NCBI GenBank assembly: GCA_963768165.1
Contig: CAVYHJ010000026.1
Coordinates: forward strand, 558,001 to 622,000
Direction: 5' to 3'
Length of the DNA: 64,000 nucleotides
DNA from: CAVYHJ01 sp963768165 [NCBI: uncultured bacterium]
GTDB lineage: Bacteria; UBP4; UBA4092
A program made the position numbers and the translations under genes. Below are positions 16,041-25,105 of the stretch, one piece after another. A model generated the notes under the pieces. The model saw only the letters and a list, made by a program, of their open reading frames with translations. It did no database searches and had not been told where the DNA came from. Every line of letters begins with the position of its first letter. Positions within the stretch are counted from its first letter, which is position 1.

Positions 16041-18110
16041 ATGATGAACATATTAACAAAGATATTCTCAGGTAGAACACTGAGATTCTTCGCTTCGCTC
16101 AGAATGACAAGTATGTTAGTTTTATCTTTTTTATTTTTCCTGTCCTTAACATTTGCTACGCCGAAGCCGGGGTATACCATTCATTTTAACGGGATTCATA
16201 CGGTGAACCAGGCCAAGCAATTGGTGACATTGGCGAACAAGGCCGGGGCGGAAGTCATAAATGTGGTTCCCCCGTCGCATATTTGGGACGACGCGGATAG
16301 TAAGGCGATGCTGGACGCAATTTTTGAAGAAGCGCGAAATTTAGACATTCAAATTGTTCTGACCCGGATAGATGCCAATTACGCCAACGGGAAAAATTAT
16401 TTATACGATACGGTTTTAAAGGGCATAGGAACAATTTATCCCACTATTGGAAATGACAGTTACGCGCAGTGGATGCGGGAAGAGACAGAATATTATGCCA
16501 AGGAGTATGGGAACGAACCTAATCTGATAGGGTTCAATGTGGGGATTTATTCCGACCCGTTTCTGTCCAAGTTGGGCGGGCTGTTGGAATGGGATAAAAA
16601 AACCAAGCGCTATGAAATCGCGCAAAAGAGTGCCGTGACGCGGAAATATTGGCAGGCGTGGCTGATTCAAAAATTGGGAACGATAGAACGGGTGAATCAG
16701 GAATACAAAACGAGTTTCTCGAATGTGACGGAAATCCCCCTGCCCGTGAACGAAGAAGATAAACAATTTGGCCAGGCGAACCGCGCATATGTAGATTTCG
16801 TGAGCAGTCTCAATGAGTGGATACTGACGAATTATACTACCGACCAGGCGGTCTGGCATCAATACAGTAGCCTTCCGTTTATTTTTCAGATAGATGGGCG
16901 GACGTCCGACGTGTTGGCGAACGGGCGGGGCGCGTATGCCGCGTTGGATATAACGAAATGGTTTTCGGTCGCGGACGCCATGGGGATTTCCCTGTACGCG
17001 GATTCGGGTCAAGATGATTTGGGATTGGACGCAATGCAGGGGACATTGAACCTGTGCGGATTCGCCACAGAGTTTGGAAAACCATTGTTCGTGCTGGAGA
17101 GCGGGACGAAGGGTCCCGCGGGAGAACCGCCAAAATACATGAGCGATGTTTTGTTTCACATTGCCCTGCCCTACCAACCAGTGACGTATATTTACGAATA
17201 TTTCCAGGAAAGTCATTCGATGATGATCCACGACCAACGGTATATGCTGACGTTGAAGGGAAAACCCATCGAGCCGAGTTATTCGTTGGTGAAAAGAAGT
17301 TTCGCGGCTTTGACGACGCAATCCCCTATCAGGCTAACTCCATATTTATATATTGTGAGTTCACCCAAGACCATACGCGATGATGGATTGGCAGGAAGGT
17401 TTTACGCCATGACTGAATCTGCCGCCTCATTTACGCCGATACGCCGGGTGAATTATGAGGACATGGCATTCATTTCCCCAAAATCGTTTGTGCTGTTGGC
17501 ACCCAGTTGGACGACGCCGTTGTCGGATGATTTCCAAAGAGATTTTATGAAACTCGCCAAGGCGCGGGACTGGCAGGTGATGCTGGACGATAACAATTAC
17601 CCGCTGATTAAACAAAATTTGAAAAGTGAAATTCACGGTGCGACGATTGATTTAAGAGAATTCCTGAAAGATTCGCAAACGGTAACAGCGGGGTTGGGAT
17701 TCGGAAAAGCGATTGTGGAATTCTACGAGAAACAGTTTAAGTCCATGCCCAATGGACTAACACCCGATTTGGGAACGATGGTGGTGCCGTGCACGAACGG
17801 GTTATTCATAACACTGAATTACACGGTGCAAAATAAATTGACGCTTGATTTGAGCCCGTGGAAATTGAAACCGACAGACAATTTCTTTATCACCTTGAAC
17901 CGACGTGATGGTGAGCCGACTCCACTGGTCATCGCTTCGAATATTCTCCCCAAGACTGCGAAGTACGCCATTCGGATTGACACGAAAAATCCGCAAACCG
18001 GAAAGAGGATTTTGTTGAAATACCATTCTGCCAAAGAGGCGATAGAATTTTCTGCGGAAGACTTGCGAGAGTATCGGTTATCCTTCCAGAGTACCATTAG
18101 AAAGAAATAG
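16041..18110 (+). CDS. Secreted TIM-barrel protein, glycoside-hydrolase-like (GH42-type)
   Basis: Exported protein of about 670 residues. The hydrophobic signal segment MLVLSFLFFLSLTFA is followed by a (beta/alpha)8-like region with features of clan GH-A enzymes: FNVGIYSDPF near the fourth strand, and PLFVLESGTKGPAGEP with a candidate nucleophile Glu near a late strand. The last ~250 residues resemble the trimer-like and beta-sandwich parts of GH42 proteins. Substrate is unknown. The frame from 16041 includes the dispersed repeat at 16073-16108 (translated GRTLRFFASLRMT), so the functional start may be the ATG at 16104 or 16113, directly before the signal peptide. Likely co-transcribed with rmuC. 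Confidence 0.65.
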   Translation: MMNILTKIFSGRTLRFFASLRMTSMLVLSFLFFLSLTFATPKPGYTIHFNGIHTVNQAKQLVTLANKAGAEVINVVPPSHIWDDADSKAMLDAIFEEARNLDIQIVLTRIDANYANGKNYLYDTVLKGIGTIYPTIGNDSYAQWMREETEYYAKEYGNEPNLIGFNVGIYSDPFLSKLGGLLEWDKKTKRYEIAQKSAVTRKYWQAWLIQKLGTIERVNQEYKTSFSNVTEIPLPVNEEDKQFGQANRAYVDFVSSLNEWILTNYTTDQAVWHQYSSLPFIFQIDGRTSDVLANGRGAYAALDITKWFSVADAMGISLYADSGQDDLGLDAMQGTLNLCGFATEFGKPLFVLESGTKGPAGEPPKYMSDVLFHIALPYQPVTYIYEYFQESHSMMIHDQRYMLTLKGKPIEPSYSLVKRSFAALTTQSPIRLTPYLYIVSSPKTIRDDGLAGRFYAMTESAASFTPIRRVNYEDMAFISPKSFVLLAPSWTTPLSDDFQRDFMKLAKARDWQVMLDDNNYPLIKQNLKSEIHGATIDLREFLKDSQTVTAGLGFGKAIVEFYEKQFKSMPNGLTPDLGTMVVPCTNGLFITLNYTVQNKLTLDLSPWKLKPTDNFFITLNRRDGEPTPLVIASNILPKTAKYAIRIDTKNPQTGKRILLKYHSAKEAIEFSAEDLREYRLSFQSTIRKK
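16073..16108 (+). repeat. Dispersed repeat, copy 2, at the 5' end of a gene
   Basis: TAGAACACTGAGATTCTTCG onward, the reverse complement of the repeat at 11010-11045. It encodes the residues just before the signal peptide of the secreted TIM-barrel protein. Confidence 0.7.
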
Positions 18111-18171
18111 TTTTTCGACAACTATCAAAAAACCACCTCTTATTGATATTGCGATAGTTAAGCCTTAACCC

Positions 18172-20589
18172 CTAGAATTTACTGAAGGCAAATTTCTTTT
18201 TCAAACTCCAAATAAATAGGAAAATAATCAGGAGCAAAGTTATCGTGCTAATCCAGAGTCCCAACCAGAACGTCCAAGGGGAATAGTACATCTCAATGAT
18301 GTGCAACCCTGCTGGTAATCGAACAGCGCGGAGAATATAGTCAGCGCGATAGATTTGTGATTCTTTTCCATCCACGAAGACTTTCCAACCGGGGTAATAG
18401 ATTTCGCTAAAGACAAGAAAAGAGGGATGATCTACGATGATTTGAGATTCAATTTTTTGCGGAGACCAAGTAAAATGTGGTGAAAGAAAGAACGATGTAG
18501 GCCATTCAGCAAGTAAATGTTTATAAGTGGTTTCAACTGATTTATCGAGAATTACTGATTGGGTGGGGTCAAAATTTCCAGCAGTGAGGGTGGAGAGAAC
18601 TTTCTGTTCATCTTTTTGAACGATGCAATTTTTTTCATCCACCAGCCAGTAACGGGGAAAATAATTGACATCTTTATAAATAAATTTGCCAGTGTCATAC
18701 ACCAGTTTCAATGAGGGATCAGTAAGGGGTTCGGAGGAAACTACATATTTCACGTTGGTTAATTTTTGCAGAGTGGGATTGGTGAAACCGAGAGTTGACC
18801 AGAATTCGGCGTAATGGCGGAGAGGGAAAGATTGGTATCCCCAGACGCTTTGGATGTCCGAGAAAAGCCATTTGTTATTGACCATGTCATGAGGACCCAC
18901 CGGAAGAATACGATAGTCGGTAGGGTCTTGTTTCAGGAACTCCATACCCGGTTCTCCCCGCATAGCGTGATAGAAACCGTCGATGGGCATGGTTTGCAAG
19001 TAAGGTTGATGGGCAGTCCACAGGTCGAGGAATAAAAGCAAGGGCACTAGAGCAAAATATCTCCTTGTATTCTTTAAAGCAGCATATCGCAACAGGAACA
19101 ACCCTGCAAAAACGAGAAGATTCAACCGAATAAAAACCAAATTAAAATGAATTATCTCTTCATTATCTTTAGAAATGAAAAAGAGTATTGATATAATTAT
19201 AATTGGGATTAAAAAGATATGTATTCGCTTGTATATAGCAGAGAAATCAAACTTGAGTTTCATAATTTCTTCCAGTCCTATCCCCGCGAGAATCGCCAGA
19301 GAAAAAGAAAAGAGGAGTAGGATTTCAGCCGGGACGCGGAACATATCCAGACCTGGAATCACCTTGAGAAGAAAAGGATAGAGCGGGTTGAATTTCCCGA
19401 GACAGAGAAAAACGGAAAGGATTGAAATCAGGATAAAGAATTTGGTGGAACGGCGTTTAGAAAGAGCGATTCCGAATGCGGCGAGGAGGAACGGGAGTGC
19501 GCCGAGATATTCGCTCAAGGTACGGGCGGAATCGAACCTGCCATGATAATATTGCAACCCGGCAGGATAGAGAAAGTGGTTCAAGGGATAATCCCGGGAA
19601 TCAAAGGCGACATTCCCGGTTGACCTGCCCATGGGTTGAATATTGTCTCCGAAAGGACTCACCATAAAGAGACTTAATAACTCTTCCGGCGGATAAGAGG
19701 CTTCGGTCGCGGCTTTATAATCCAAACCGCTGGAACGGGTGCACCAGCGAGTGTATTCCGCGAAAGGGAGCCATTGCACGGCGGTCAACCCTACTATCAG
19801 AACACCCATCGCCAGCAAATAGACCAAATATTTTCCGGCACTGCTGGGAGAATAAGTCTCGACCACGGAATGGGTGCGATGGTGCAAACGGGTTGCCTGA
19901 AAATGTTGGGAAACCAGTTTCAATATTTTAGCGAGAGAATAGAGACCGACTAGAATCCAGGTGTAATAACAGACTTGAAAATGCAAAGTAAAAATCTGCA
20001 GGGATAAAACCAGGGCTGTGATAAGGAACCAGCGGAAGGAACTGGATTGAAAGGCTCGAGCGATTCCGTACATGGCGATGGGAATAAAGGTTGCCGCGAT
20101 GAGTTTCATGGTATGTCCCGGATAAATCAGGGTGATGACATTTCCGGCGAACATAAAAGCGATACCGGATAAAATCGCGGGGAGATGGGGTTGAGATTCA
20201 GGAGCACTTTCGGATTCCGAAGGGGATTGTAAAAGCAAACTAAACTTGTACGTGAAATAGCCCGCCAGAGCGATTTGGAACCAATAGATAAGCATGGTGG
20301 CCTGATGCTGGGAGAAAATGAGAAACAAAATCGTGCCGGGATAAAAGAGCGGGAAAGACAAACTGGCGAAGAGCGGCATCCCGCTCATCATGTAGGGATT
20401 CCAGAGAGGCCATTGACCGGAATGAATGAGTTGCAATGCCACGTAATTCATCGGCAAGAATTGCCAGAGGAAATCTTCCCCATAGAAAGGCTGACCGGTG
20501 AGTAACGGTTTCCAGAAATAAAGAAAACTTAATACGCAAAAGAGAAAAAATATTCGCGGTTGCGTAAAATAACGTTTTTGCGTTGTCAT
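18172..20589 (-). CDS. YfhO family membrane protein (putative glycosyltransferase-like)
   Basis: Polytopic inner-membrane protein, 805 residues, with about a dozen hydrophobic segments between residues 10 and 510 and two at the C-terminus. It matches the YfhO family: the first loop has GEDFLWQFLPMNYVA and SGQWPLWNPYMMSGMP, and the late extracellular domain has SEIYYPGWKVFVDGKE followed by RAVRLPAGLH. In Gram-positives YfhO members take part in glycosylation of cell-wall teichoic acids, using a lipid-linked sugar; here the acceptor is unknown. It starts 13 bases after folD, so they are probably co-transcribed. Confidence 0.85.
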   Translation of the reverse strand: MTTQKRYFTQPRIFFLFCVLSFLYFWKPLLTGQPFYGEDFLWQFLPMNYVALQLIHSGQWPLWNPYMMSGMPLFASLSFPLFYPGTILFLIFSQHQATMLIYWFQIALAGYFTYKFSLLLQSPSESESAPESQPHLPAILSGIAFMFAGNVITLIYPGHTMKLIAATFIPIAMYGIARAFQSSSFRWFLITALVLSLQIFTLHFQVCYYTWILVGLYSLAKILKLVSQHFQATRLHHRTHSVVETYSPSSAGKYLVYLLAMGVLIVGLTAVQWLPFAEYTRWCTRSSGLDYKAATEASYPPEELLSLFMVSPFGDNIQPMGRSTGNVAFDSRDYPLNHFLYPAGLQYYHGRFDSARTLSEYLGALPFLLAAFGIALSKRRSTKFFILISILSVFLCLGKFNPLYPFLLKVIPGLDMFRVPAEILLLFSFSLAILAGIGLEEIMKLKFDFSAIYKRIHIFLIPIIIISILFFISKDNEEIIHFNLVFIRLNLLVFAGLFLLRYAALKNTRRYFALVPLLLFLDLWTAHQPYLQTMPIDGFYHAMRGEPGMEFLKQDPTDYRILPVGPHDMVNNKWLFSDIQSVWGYQSFPLRHYAEFWSTLGFTNPTLQKLTNVKYVVSSEPLTDPSLKLVYDTGKFIYKDVNYFPRYWLVDEKNCIVQKDEQKVLSTLTAGNFDPTQSVILDKSVETTYKHLLAEWPTSFFLSPHFTWSPQKIESQIIVDHPSFLVFSEIYYPGWKVFVDGKESQIYRADYILRAVRLPAGLHIIEMYYSPWTFWLGLWISTITLLLIIFLFIWSLKKKFAFSKF

Positions 20590-20602
20590 AGGCAGACGCC
20601 TG

Positions 20603-21451
20603 CTAACCGGACTGCATCGCCGAAGTCAAGGTATTTTGTAGGAGCATGGCGATGGTCATCGGTCCCACACCGCCGGGCACGGGCGTAAGAAATCCGGCCA
20701 CCTGCGCGGCGGAATCGAAATCCACATCGCCCACCAATTTATCATTGACACGATTGATACCGACATCAATCACCACGGCGCCGGGTTTGATCATGTCCCC
20801 GGTAATCATTTTAGGTTTCCCTATGGCGGCGACCAAAATATCCGCCTGGCGGCAGACGGCGGCCAAATCGTGGGTGCGGGAATGACAGATGGTGAGCGTC
20901 GCGTGTTCTGCCAAAAGTAAAATCGCCACGGGTTTCCCGACAATATTACTTCGTCCCACGACGACGGCGTGTTTGCCTTTGATTTCAACACCGGTTGACT
21001 GGATTAGTTTCATAATGCCGAGAGGAGTACAGGCGATAAAAGTCGGAGAACCTAACAATAGATTCCCCACGTTCAGGGAATGAAAACCGTCCACATCCTT
21101 ATATGGTGAAACGGAATTAATAATGGTCTTTTCATCAATCTGCTTGGGTAATGGCAGCTGGACAAGGATACCGTGAATTTTGGGATTACTATTCAATTGG
21201 TTAATTAATTTTAATAAATCCTCCTGCGCCATTTCTTTGGGTAACGCATGTTCTTCCGAATAGATTCCAACTTCGGCACATGCTTTTCGTTTGGAATTCA
21301 CATACACCCGCGACGCCGGATTATCTCCAACGATGACCGCGGCCAATCCCGGTTGAATCCCGTGCTGACGGATTAATTCTTCTGTTTTCTTCTTAATTTC
21401 TTCCCGTATAGATTTTGCAATTAGTTTTCCATCAATTATCTTCGCTGCCAT
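20603..21451 (-). CDS. folD: Bifunctional methylene-THF dehydrogenase / methenyl-THF cyclohydrolase
   Basis: Interconverts 5,10-methylene-, methenyl- and 10-formyl-tetrahydrofolate with NADP. Conserved motifs are present: RVYVNSKRKACAEVGI with the catalytic Tyr and Lys, GILVQLPLP, PYKDVDGFH, CTPLG, the NAD(P)-binding VVVGRSNIVGKP, and the C-terminal TPVPGGVGPMT. I chose the ATG at 21451, which has AGGTG six bases upstream; a GTG at 21460 is the longer alternative. Normal length, with no anomaly. Confidence 0.97.
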   Translation of the reverse strand: MAAKIIDGKLIAKSIREEIKKKTEELIRQHGIQPGLAAVIVGDNPASRVYVNSKRKACAEVGIYSEEHALPKEMAQEDLLKLINQLNSNPKIHGILVQLPLPKQIDEKTIINSVSPYKDVDGFHSLNVGNLLLGSPTFIACTPLGIMKLIQSTGVEIKGKHAVVVGRSNIVGKPVAILLLAEHATLTICHSRTHDLAAVCRQADILVAAIGKPKMITGDMIKPGAVVIDVGINRVNDKLVGDVDFDSAAQVAGFLTPVPGGVGPMTIAMLLQNTLTSAMQSG

Positions 21452-21649
21452 TGTTTTCACCTATTCATGCTGATTTTTATTAAATAAAGATGTATGGAGA
21501 ATTCTATCATTATCCATGCAATACATCGAGAGGTTCTACTAATATTTTTGCCGATAGAATAAATCCATATCTCGATAAAGGTATCGCCTTGTGGAATGGA
21601 GTTGGATTTTGATAGGATGCAAGTGAGAGAAAAATCAAAGGAGAGATTC

Positions 21650-23578
21650 ATGGTATTACAAAAAATTAATCAATTAACCTTGTCAGTATTTTTCACGCCA
21701 GACGGACTTTTGGATATGAAGGAGAAAGGTCACCGGAGGCGGGTCACGGAATTTCTGAAATATTTGGAAATCGACAAAGTCTATTTGGCGATGGCAGGAG
21801 AAGGTTTTATTGGTTCTCCAACCGTCCGGGAAATCAAAACACATTTTGAGGAAAAGGGGTTCATAGTTTCGGGAGGTCAAATTCCTTTGCGATATAGAAA
21901 AGGGATGTACGCGGAACAAATTGATTATGCCGGACGGAAATTGGGAAAGCCCTGTTTATCGGACCCGCGCAACCGCAAACCGATTATCCAATCATTTACA
22001 GACGTCGCGAAATTATTTGATGAATATATTCTCGATGATCATTTTTATCTGGATTGCTACTGTGACCGGTGTATCGAATTATTTAATCAAAAATATAACC
22101 ACGATGTTACGCGGGAATCCCTGACCCGCATGATATTCAATTCTGAACAGCGGTTTAAAATCGTTGGGGATTTTATTCGATTTCGCGAAGACCAATTAAT
22201 GGATTGTATTGAAAATTTATGCGTGAAACCCTCGTGTAAAGTGAATCCAAAAGTCCGGATGGTTTTCAAAGTCGCGGAATGGTATGAGCGATTTCGATTC
22301 CGTGGGATGAATATGCCCAAGGTGTCAAAACATTTTAATCAAATCTGTGTGGGAACGGAATCGAGAGACTTAACCGAGCGGTACGGTTCGTATTTCCTTA
22401 TTCGATATAATAAATCATTATGTGGGGAAAAGAAAGTGGATCGGGCATGGATTGACGATTTGGGTGGATATAACTATTTCATGCCGATTGAATCGGGCGG
22501 GTACGCGGATATTGCGAGATGCAGTGTGTTGGTGGGAATTCAGGAATTGATATTGTGGTGTTACCCGATGATTTTCCAACCGGACCGCCAGCCGGTAATG
22601 CGAAAATTCAAAACTATCCTTCCCGAATTACGAGAAATTCATCGAATCACTCAAAAGACAAAACCGCATTGTCTACCTGTGGCCGCATCCGACAATCCCC
22701 GGACGGTATTTTCAGCGGAAACCTATATTTTTGATTTGCTGGGCGGACTGGGAATTCCGTTGGAGCCTGTAAAACCCCGACGACCTGACAAATCCATAAA
22801 GAATCTTTTATTCCCGGTTCACGGAATTCAAGAAGAAAATAAAAAAAATGTAATTGATTATGTAAATAAAGGGGGATACTTATTATTAACCTCCGAATCC
22901 GCCCGATTACTGGCACGAAATGTCTGGGGAAAAGAGGGTTTAAATTTATTGGGAATTACCACGGAGTCTGCAGGCGTAGGAAGTGAGCGAACTGCACAAG
23001 TGACGGCCTTCGCATCGGCAAAGGATAAAGAAATTTTGTATCCTATCAATCACCGTCGTTGCTCCACTGCACCGGTTCGACCGGTATTTGTTTTAGGAAA
23101 GGCAAAACCGATTCTGCTGGGTTTGTCAGAAGAAACATATATTCCGGTCGTTTATGAAAACCAAGTCGGAAAAGGGAAAGTGTTGGTCTTTTGTTTGACG
23201 GCTTTTCCACCCTATCTAAAAAACTATTATCCTGAAAATGTCCGGGATTGTCTCCGTGAAAATGTATTTGAAAGAATCGGTGTCCGTACCAAAGCCCTGG
23301 GGTATGCCAGCACGTCTATCGGCAATTTTATGGAATCCGGCTATCAAGACAGTATTGCATTATTTCCTTTTGCCGACGGACATATAGCAATACTTAACCT
23401 TCACCATGTTTCCTTCGAGACGGAAGTTCACATCGGAAGAATTTTCAAAAAGACAAAAAAATTACAAACCCTTTCACTTCTGACCGGAAAAAGGTATCTC
23501 GTGGAAACACGAAAAGACCGCCATGTTATCAAAGTGCGTCTCGAACCTCATCAATTGGAACTAATAAAGATTATTTAA
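21650..23578 (+). CDS. Putative glycosidase-like TIM-barrel protein with C-terminal amidotransferase-like region
   Basis: Not confidently assigned. The first ~320 residues look like a TIM barrel related to GH42/GH-A proteins: FLKYLEIDKVYLAMAGEGF, DEYILDDHFYLDCYCDRC, IDDLGGYNYFMPIESGGY. The CYCDRC motif could bind a metal. The second half contains a GATase-like Rossmann region (VIDYVNKGGYLLLTSESARLLA) and a beta-rich end, an architecture I associate with hypothetical proteins of polysaccharide-degrading bacteria. No signal peptide is visible. The ATG at 21650 is preceded by AAAGGAGAG; the frame extends to 21596 without a ribosome site. The DUF309 gene follows after a short gap. Confidence 0.55.
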   Translation: MVLQKINQLTLSVFFTPDGLLDMKEKGHRRRVTEFLKYLEIDKVYLAMAGEGFIGSPTVREIKTHFEEKGFIVSGGQIPLRYRKGMYAEQIDYAGRKLGKPCLSDPRNRKPIIQSFTDVAKLFDEYILDDHFYLDCYCDRCIELFNQKYNHDVTRESLTRMIFNSEQRFKIVGDFIRFREDQLMDCIENLCVKPSCKVNPKVRMVFKVAEWYERFRFRGMNMPKVSKHFNQICVGTESRDLTERYGSYFLIRYNKSLCGEKKVDRAWIDDLGGYNYFMPIESGGYADIARCSVLVGIQELILWCYPMIFQPDRQPVMRKFKTILPELREIHRITQKTKPHCLPVAASDNPRTVFSAETYIFDLLGGLGIPLEPVKPRRPDKSIKNLLFPVHGIQEENKKNVIDYVNKGGYLLLTSESARLLARNVWGKEGLNLLGITTESAGVGSERTAQVTAFASAKDKEILYPINHRRCSTAPVRPVFVLGKAKPILLGLSEETYIPVVYENQVGKGKVLVFCLTAFPPYLKNYYPENVRDCLRENVFERIGVRTKALGYASTSIGNFMESGYQDSIALFPFADGHIAILNLHHVSFETEVHIGRIFKKTKKLQTLSLLTGKRYLVETRKDRHVIKVRLEPHQLELIKII

Positions 23579-23588
23579 AACATGCCCT

Positions 23589-23999
23589 GTGTCTATGTTC
23601 ACAAAGAAGAAAATAAAAAAAGTTTTACCAGAAAAGTTCGACCCGCGAATAACAGAAGCTATTGAGTTGTTCAACCAACGCAAATTCCGGGAAGCGTTAT
23701 TGAAATTCGAGGAACCCTGGAAGGATACCTGGGGACAGGAAGAAAGGTTTTTAAGGGCGTTAATCCAAATCGCGGGTGCGTTTCATCATTTTAGTGAAAA
23801 CCGTTTGGAATCTGCTCTCGCCTTATATCAATCCTCCACGGATTTATTATCCAATTATTTGCCAAAATATCAGAAATTGGATGTCGCAAGTTTACTGGAA
23901 GGATTACACGGCGCTTTTGCTGAATTGGCAGATAAGGGAACAAAATCAAACGTTACTCTGGATAGAAATCAGGTACCGAAAATGACAATATTGGAGTGA
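23589..23999 (+). CDS. DUF309 domain protein
   Basis: Small helical cytoplasmic protein of unknown function. The DUF309 signature is visible: an amphipathic pair AIELFNQRKFREALLKFEEPWKD followed by EERFLRALIQIAGAFHHF, in the usual order. A GTG at 23589 or the ATG at 23595 may be the start. It lies 10 bases after the preceding gene and is likely translated from the same message. Confidence 0.85.
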   Translation: MSMFTKKKIKKVLPEKFDPRITEAIELFNQRKFREALLKFEEPWKDTWGQEERFLRALIQIAGAFHHFSENRLESALALYQSSTDLLSNYLPKYQKLDVASLLEGLHGAFAELADKGTKSNVTLDRNQVPKMTILE

Positions 24000-24085
24000 A
24001 TTGCCCCGGGATATGTATCCATACCAATGATTATTTTTGATTAACCTTCCAAATTGTGCTATATATGGTAAGCAGAAGGTTCTCT

Positions 24086-24508
24086 ATGGATAAACAGCCC
24101 AGTGAACGCAGACAGCACGTACGGATTCAAGCACGCTTTGCCGTCATGATGAAATTAGACGGTAACAAATTCCCTGATTATACAATGGAAGCGGAAATTA
24201 TCAATATCAGTGAAGGCGGTGTATTGTTGTCCCTGCCGGATAAACGGACTTCACAAAATGGCGGTCAGGATGTAGACGCCAATATTTATTATGGAGATTT
24301 ACAATTTGAATCGCTGCTGACCTGGCTTCAATTCCGATTGCCCACTTCGGGAGAACTTGTGCGCGTCGTAGGAATACCTACGTGGGTACGCCGGCCCGAG
24401 GAAAAATCTAATCAATGCCTTCTGGCACTCCGCTTCACGCATGTCACACCGGAAGACCAAGAGAGATTATCAACCTTTATTAATGACTCGCTTACTACCG
24501 CATCCTAA
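24086..24508 (+). CDS. PilZ domain protein
   Basis: Likely cyclic-di-GMP receptor. The two binding motifs are present in order: an arginine-rich ERRQHVRI at residues 7-14 (RxxxR) and ISEGG about 35 residues later (D/NxSxxG; here NISEGG). The protein is a single PilZ domain of about 140 residues. The ATG at 24086 is preceded by AAGG. It converges with the membrane-anchored protein at 24512. No diguanylate cyclase lies in the window, so the signal source is elsewhere. Confidence 0.88.
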   Translation: MDKQPSERRQHVRIQARFAVMMKLDGNKFPDYTMEAEIINISEGGVLLSLPDKRTSQNGGQDVDANIYYGDLQFESLLTWLQFRLPTSGELVRVVGIPTWVRRPEEKSNQCLLALRFTHVTPEDQERLSTFINDSLTTAS

Positions 24509-24511
24509 TTT

Positions 24512-25057
24512 TCAATATTCCGGGATATATCTTATATTAAAAGAATCGGTAACAATCGTCCTGCCATTAGGATCCATTTGAAGTCTAAACGAACCTTTCA
24601 CTTCATCAAAATCCCGTATCCCAAATTTAAGCAAAGCATCCTCGAAATCAAAAATATTATTTTTATCCTTTGCCTGACAAGTTAAATGGACTTGTCCGAG
24701 CTGCGGTTCATTGTAACCCAGAATGGCGACTTCGTGATCCGCGGCCATTTTATAGATTTTATCCCTGGCCGATTTCAATTGCCGGGGTGCTGGCGGCGGG
24801 GGTGGCGGAGCCACGGGTCGCGGTGCCGGACTGGCAGCCTGACCGGACCCTTGCAAAGGAGAACTCCCGTCCGGTGCCATGGCTATCGCCGCAAACGGAG
24901 TTCCACCTGATGCCTGAGGCGGTTGATTGACGACAGTCCCGGTCGTAGTCCCGGGCTTTGCATTGGAAAAATAGTCAATGACATTCCCATTCGGATGATA
25001 ATAATACAGTATGGCAATGATGGTTACTACGACAGCTAGAAAAACCAGTAAGCGCAT
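24512..25057 (-). CDS. Membrane-anchored hypothetical protein with a Pro-rich linker
   Basis: Not recognised. It has one N-terminal transmembrane segment (residues 3-19), then a low-complexity linker rich in Gly, Ala and Pro (a run of six prolines near residue 87), and a compact C-terminal domain of about 85 residues (from QLKSARDKIYKMAAD). It is probably a bitopic protein with the C-terminal domain outside the membrane. Upstream AGGTAAGAG supports the ATG at 25057. Confidence 0.6.
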   Translation of the reverse strand: MRLLVFLAVVVTIIAILYYYHPNGNVIDYFSNAKPGTTTGTVVNQPPQASGGTPFAAIAMAPDGSSPLQGSGQAASPAPRPVAPPPPPPAPRQLKSARDKIYKMAADHEVAILGYNEPQLGQVHLTCQAKDKNNIFDFEDALLKFGIRDFDEVKGSFRLQMDPNGRTIVTDSFNIRYIPEY

Positions 25058-25105
25058 ACTCTCTTACCTCCAATTTGTCTTTGCTGATAGTATATCACGT
25101 TTATT

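Noticed and set aside
16416-17321. Long - strand ORF (301 codons) opposite the TIM-barrel gene
   Set aside because: Antisense shadow with unnatural composition (many His, Arg, Ile), no ribosome site.
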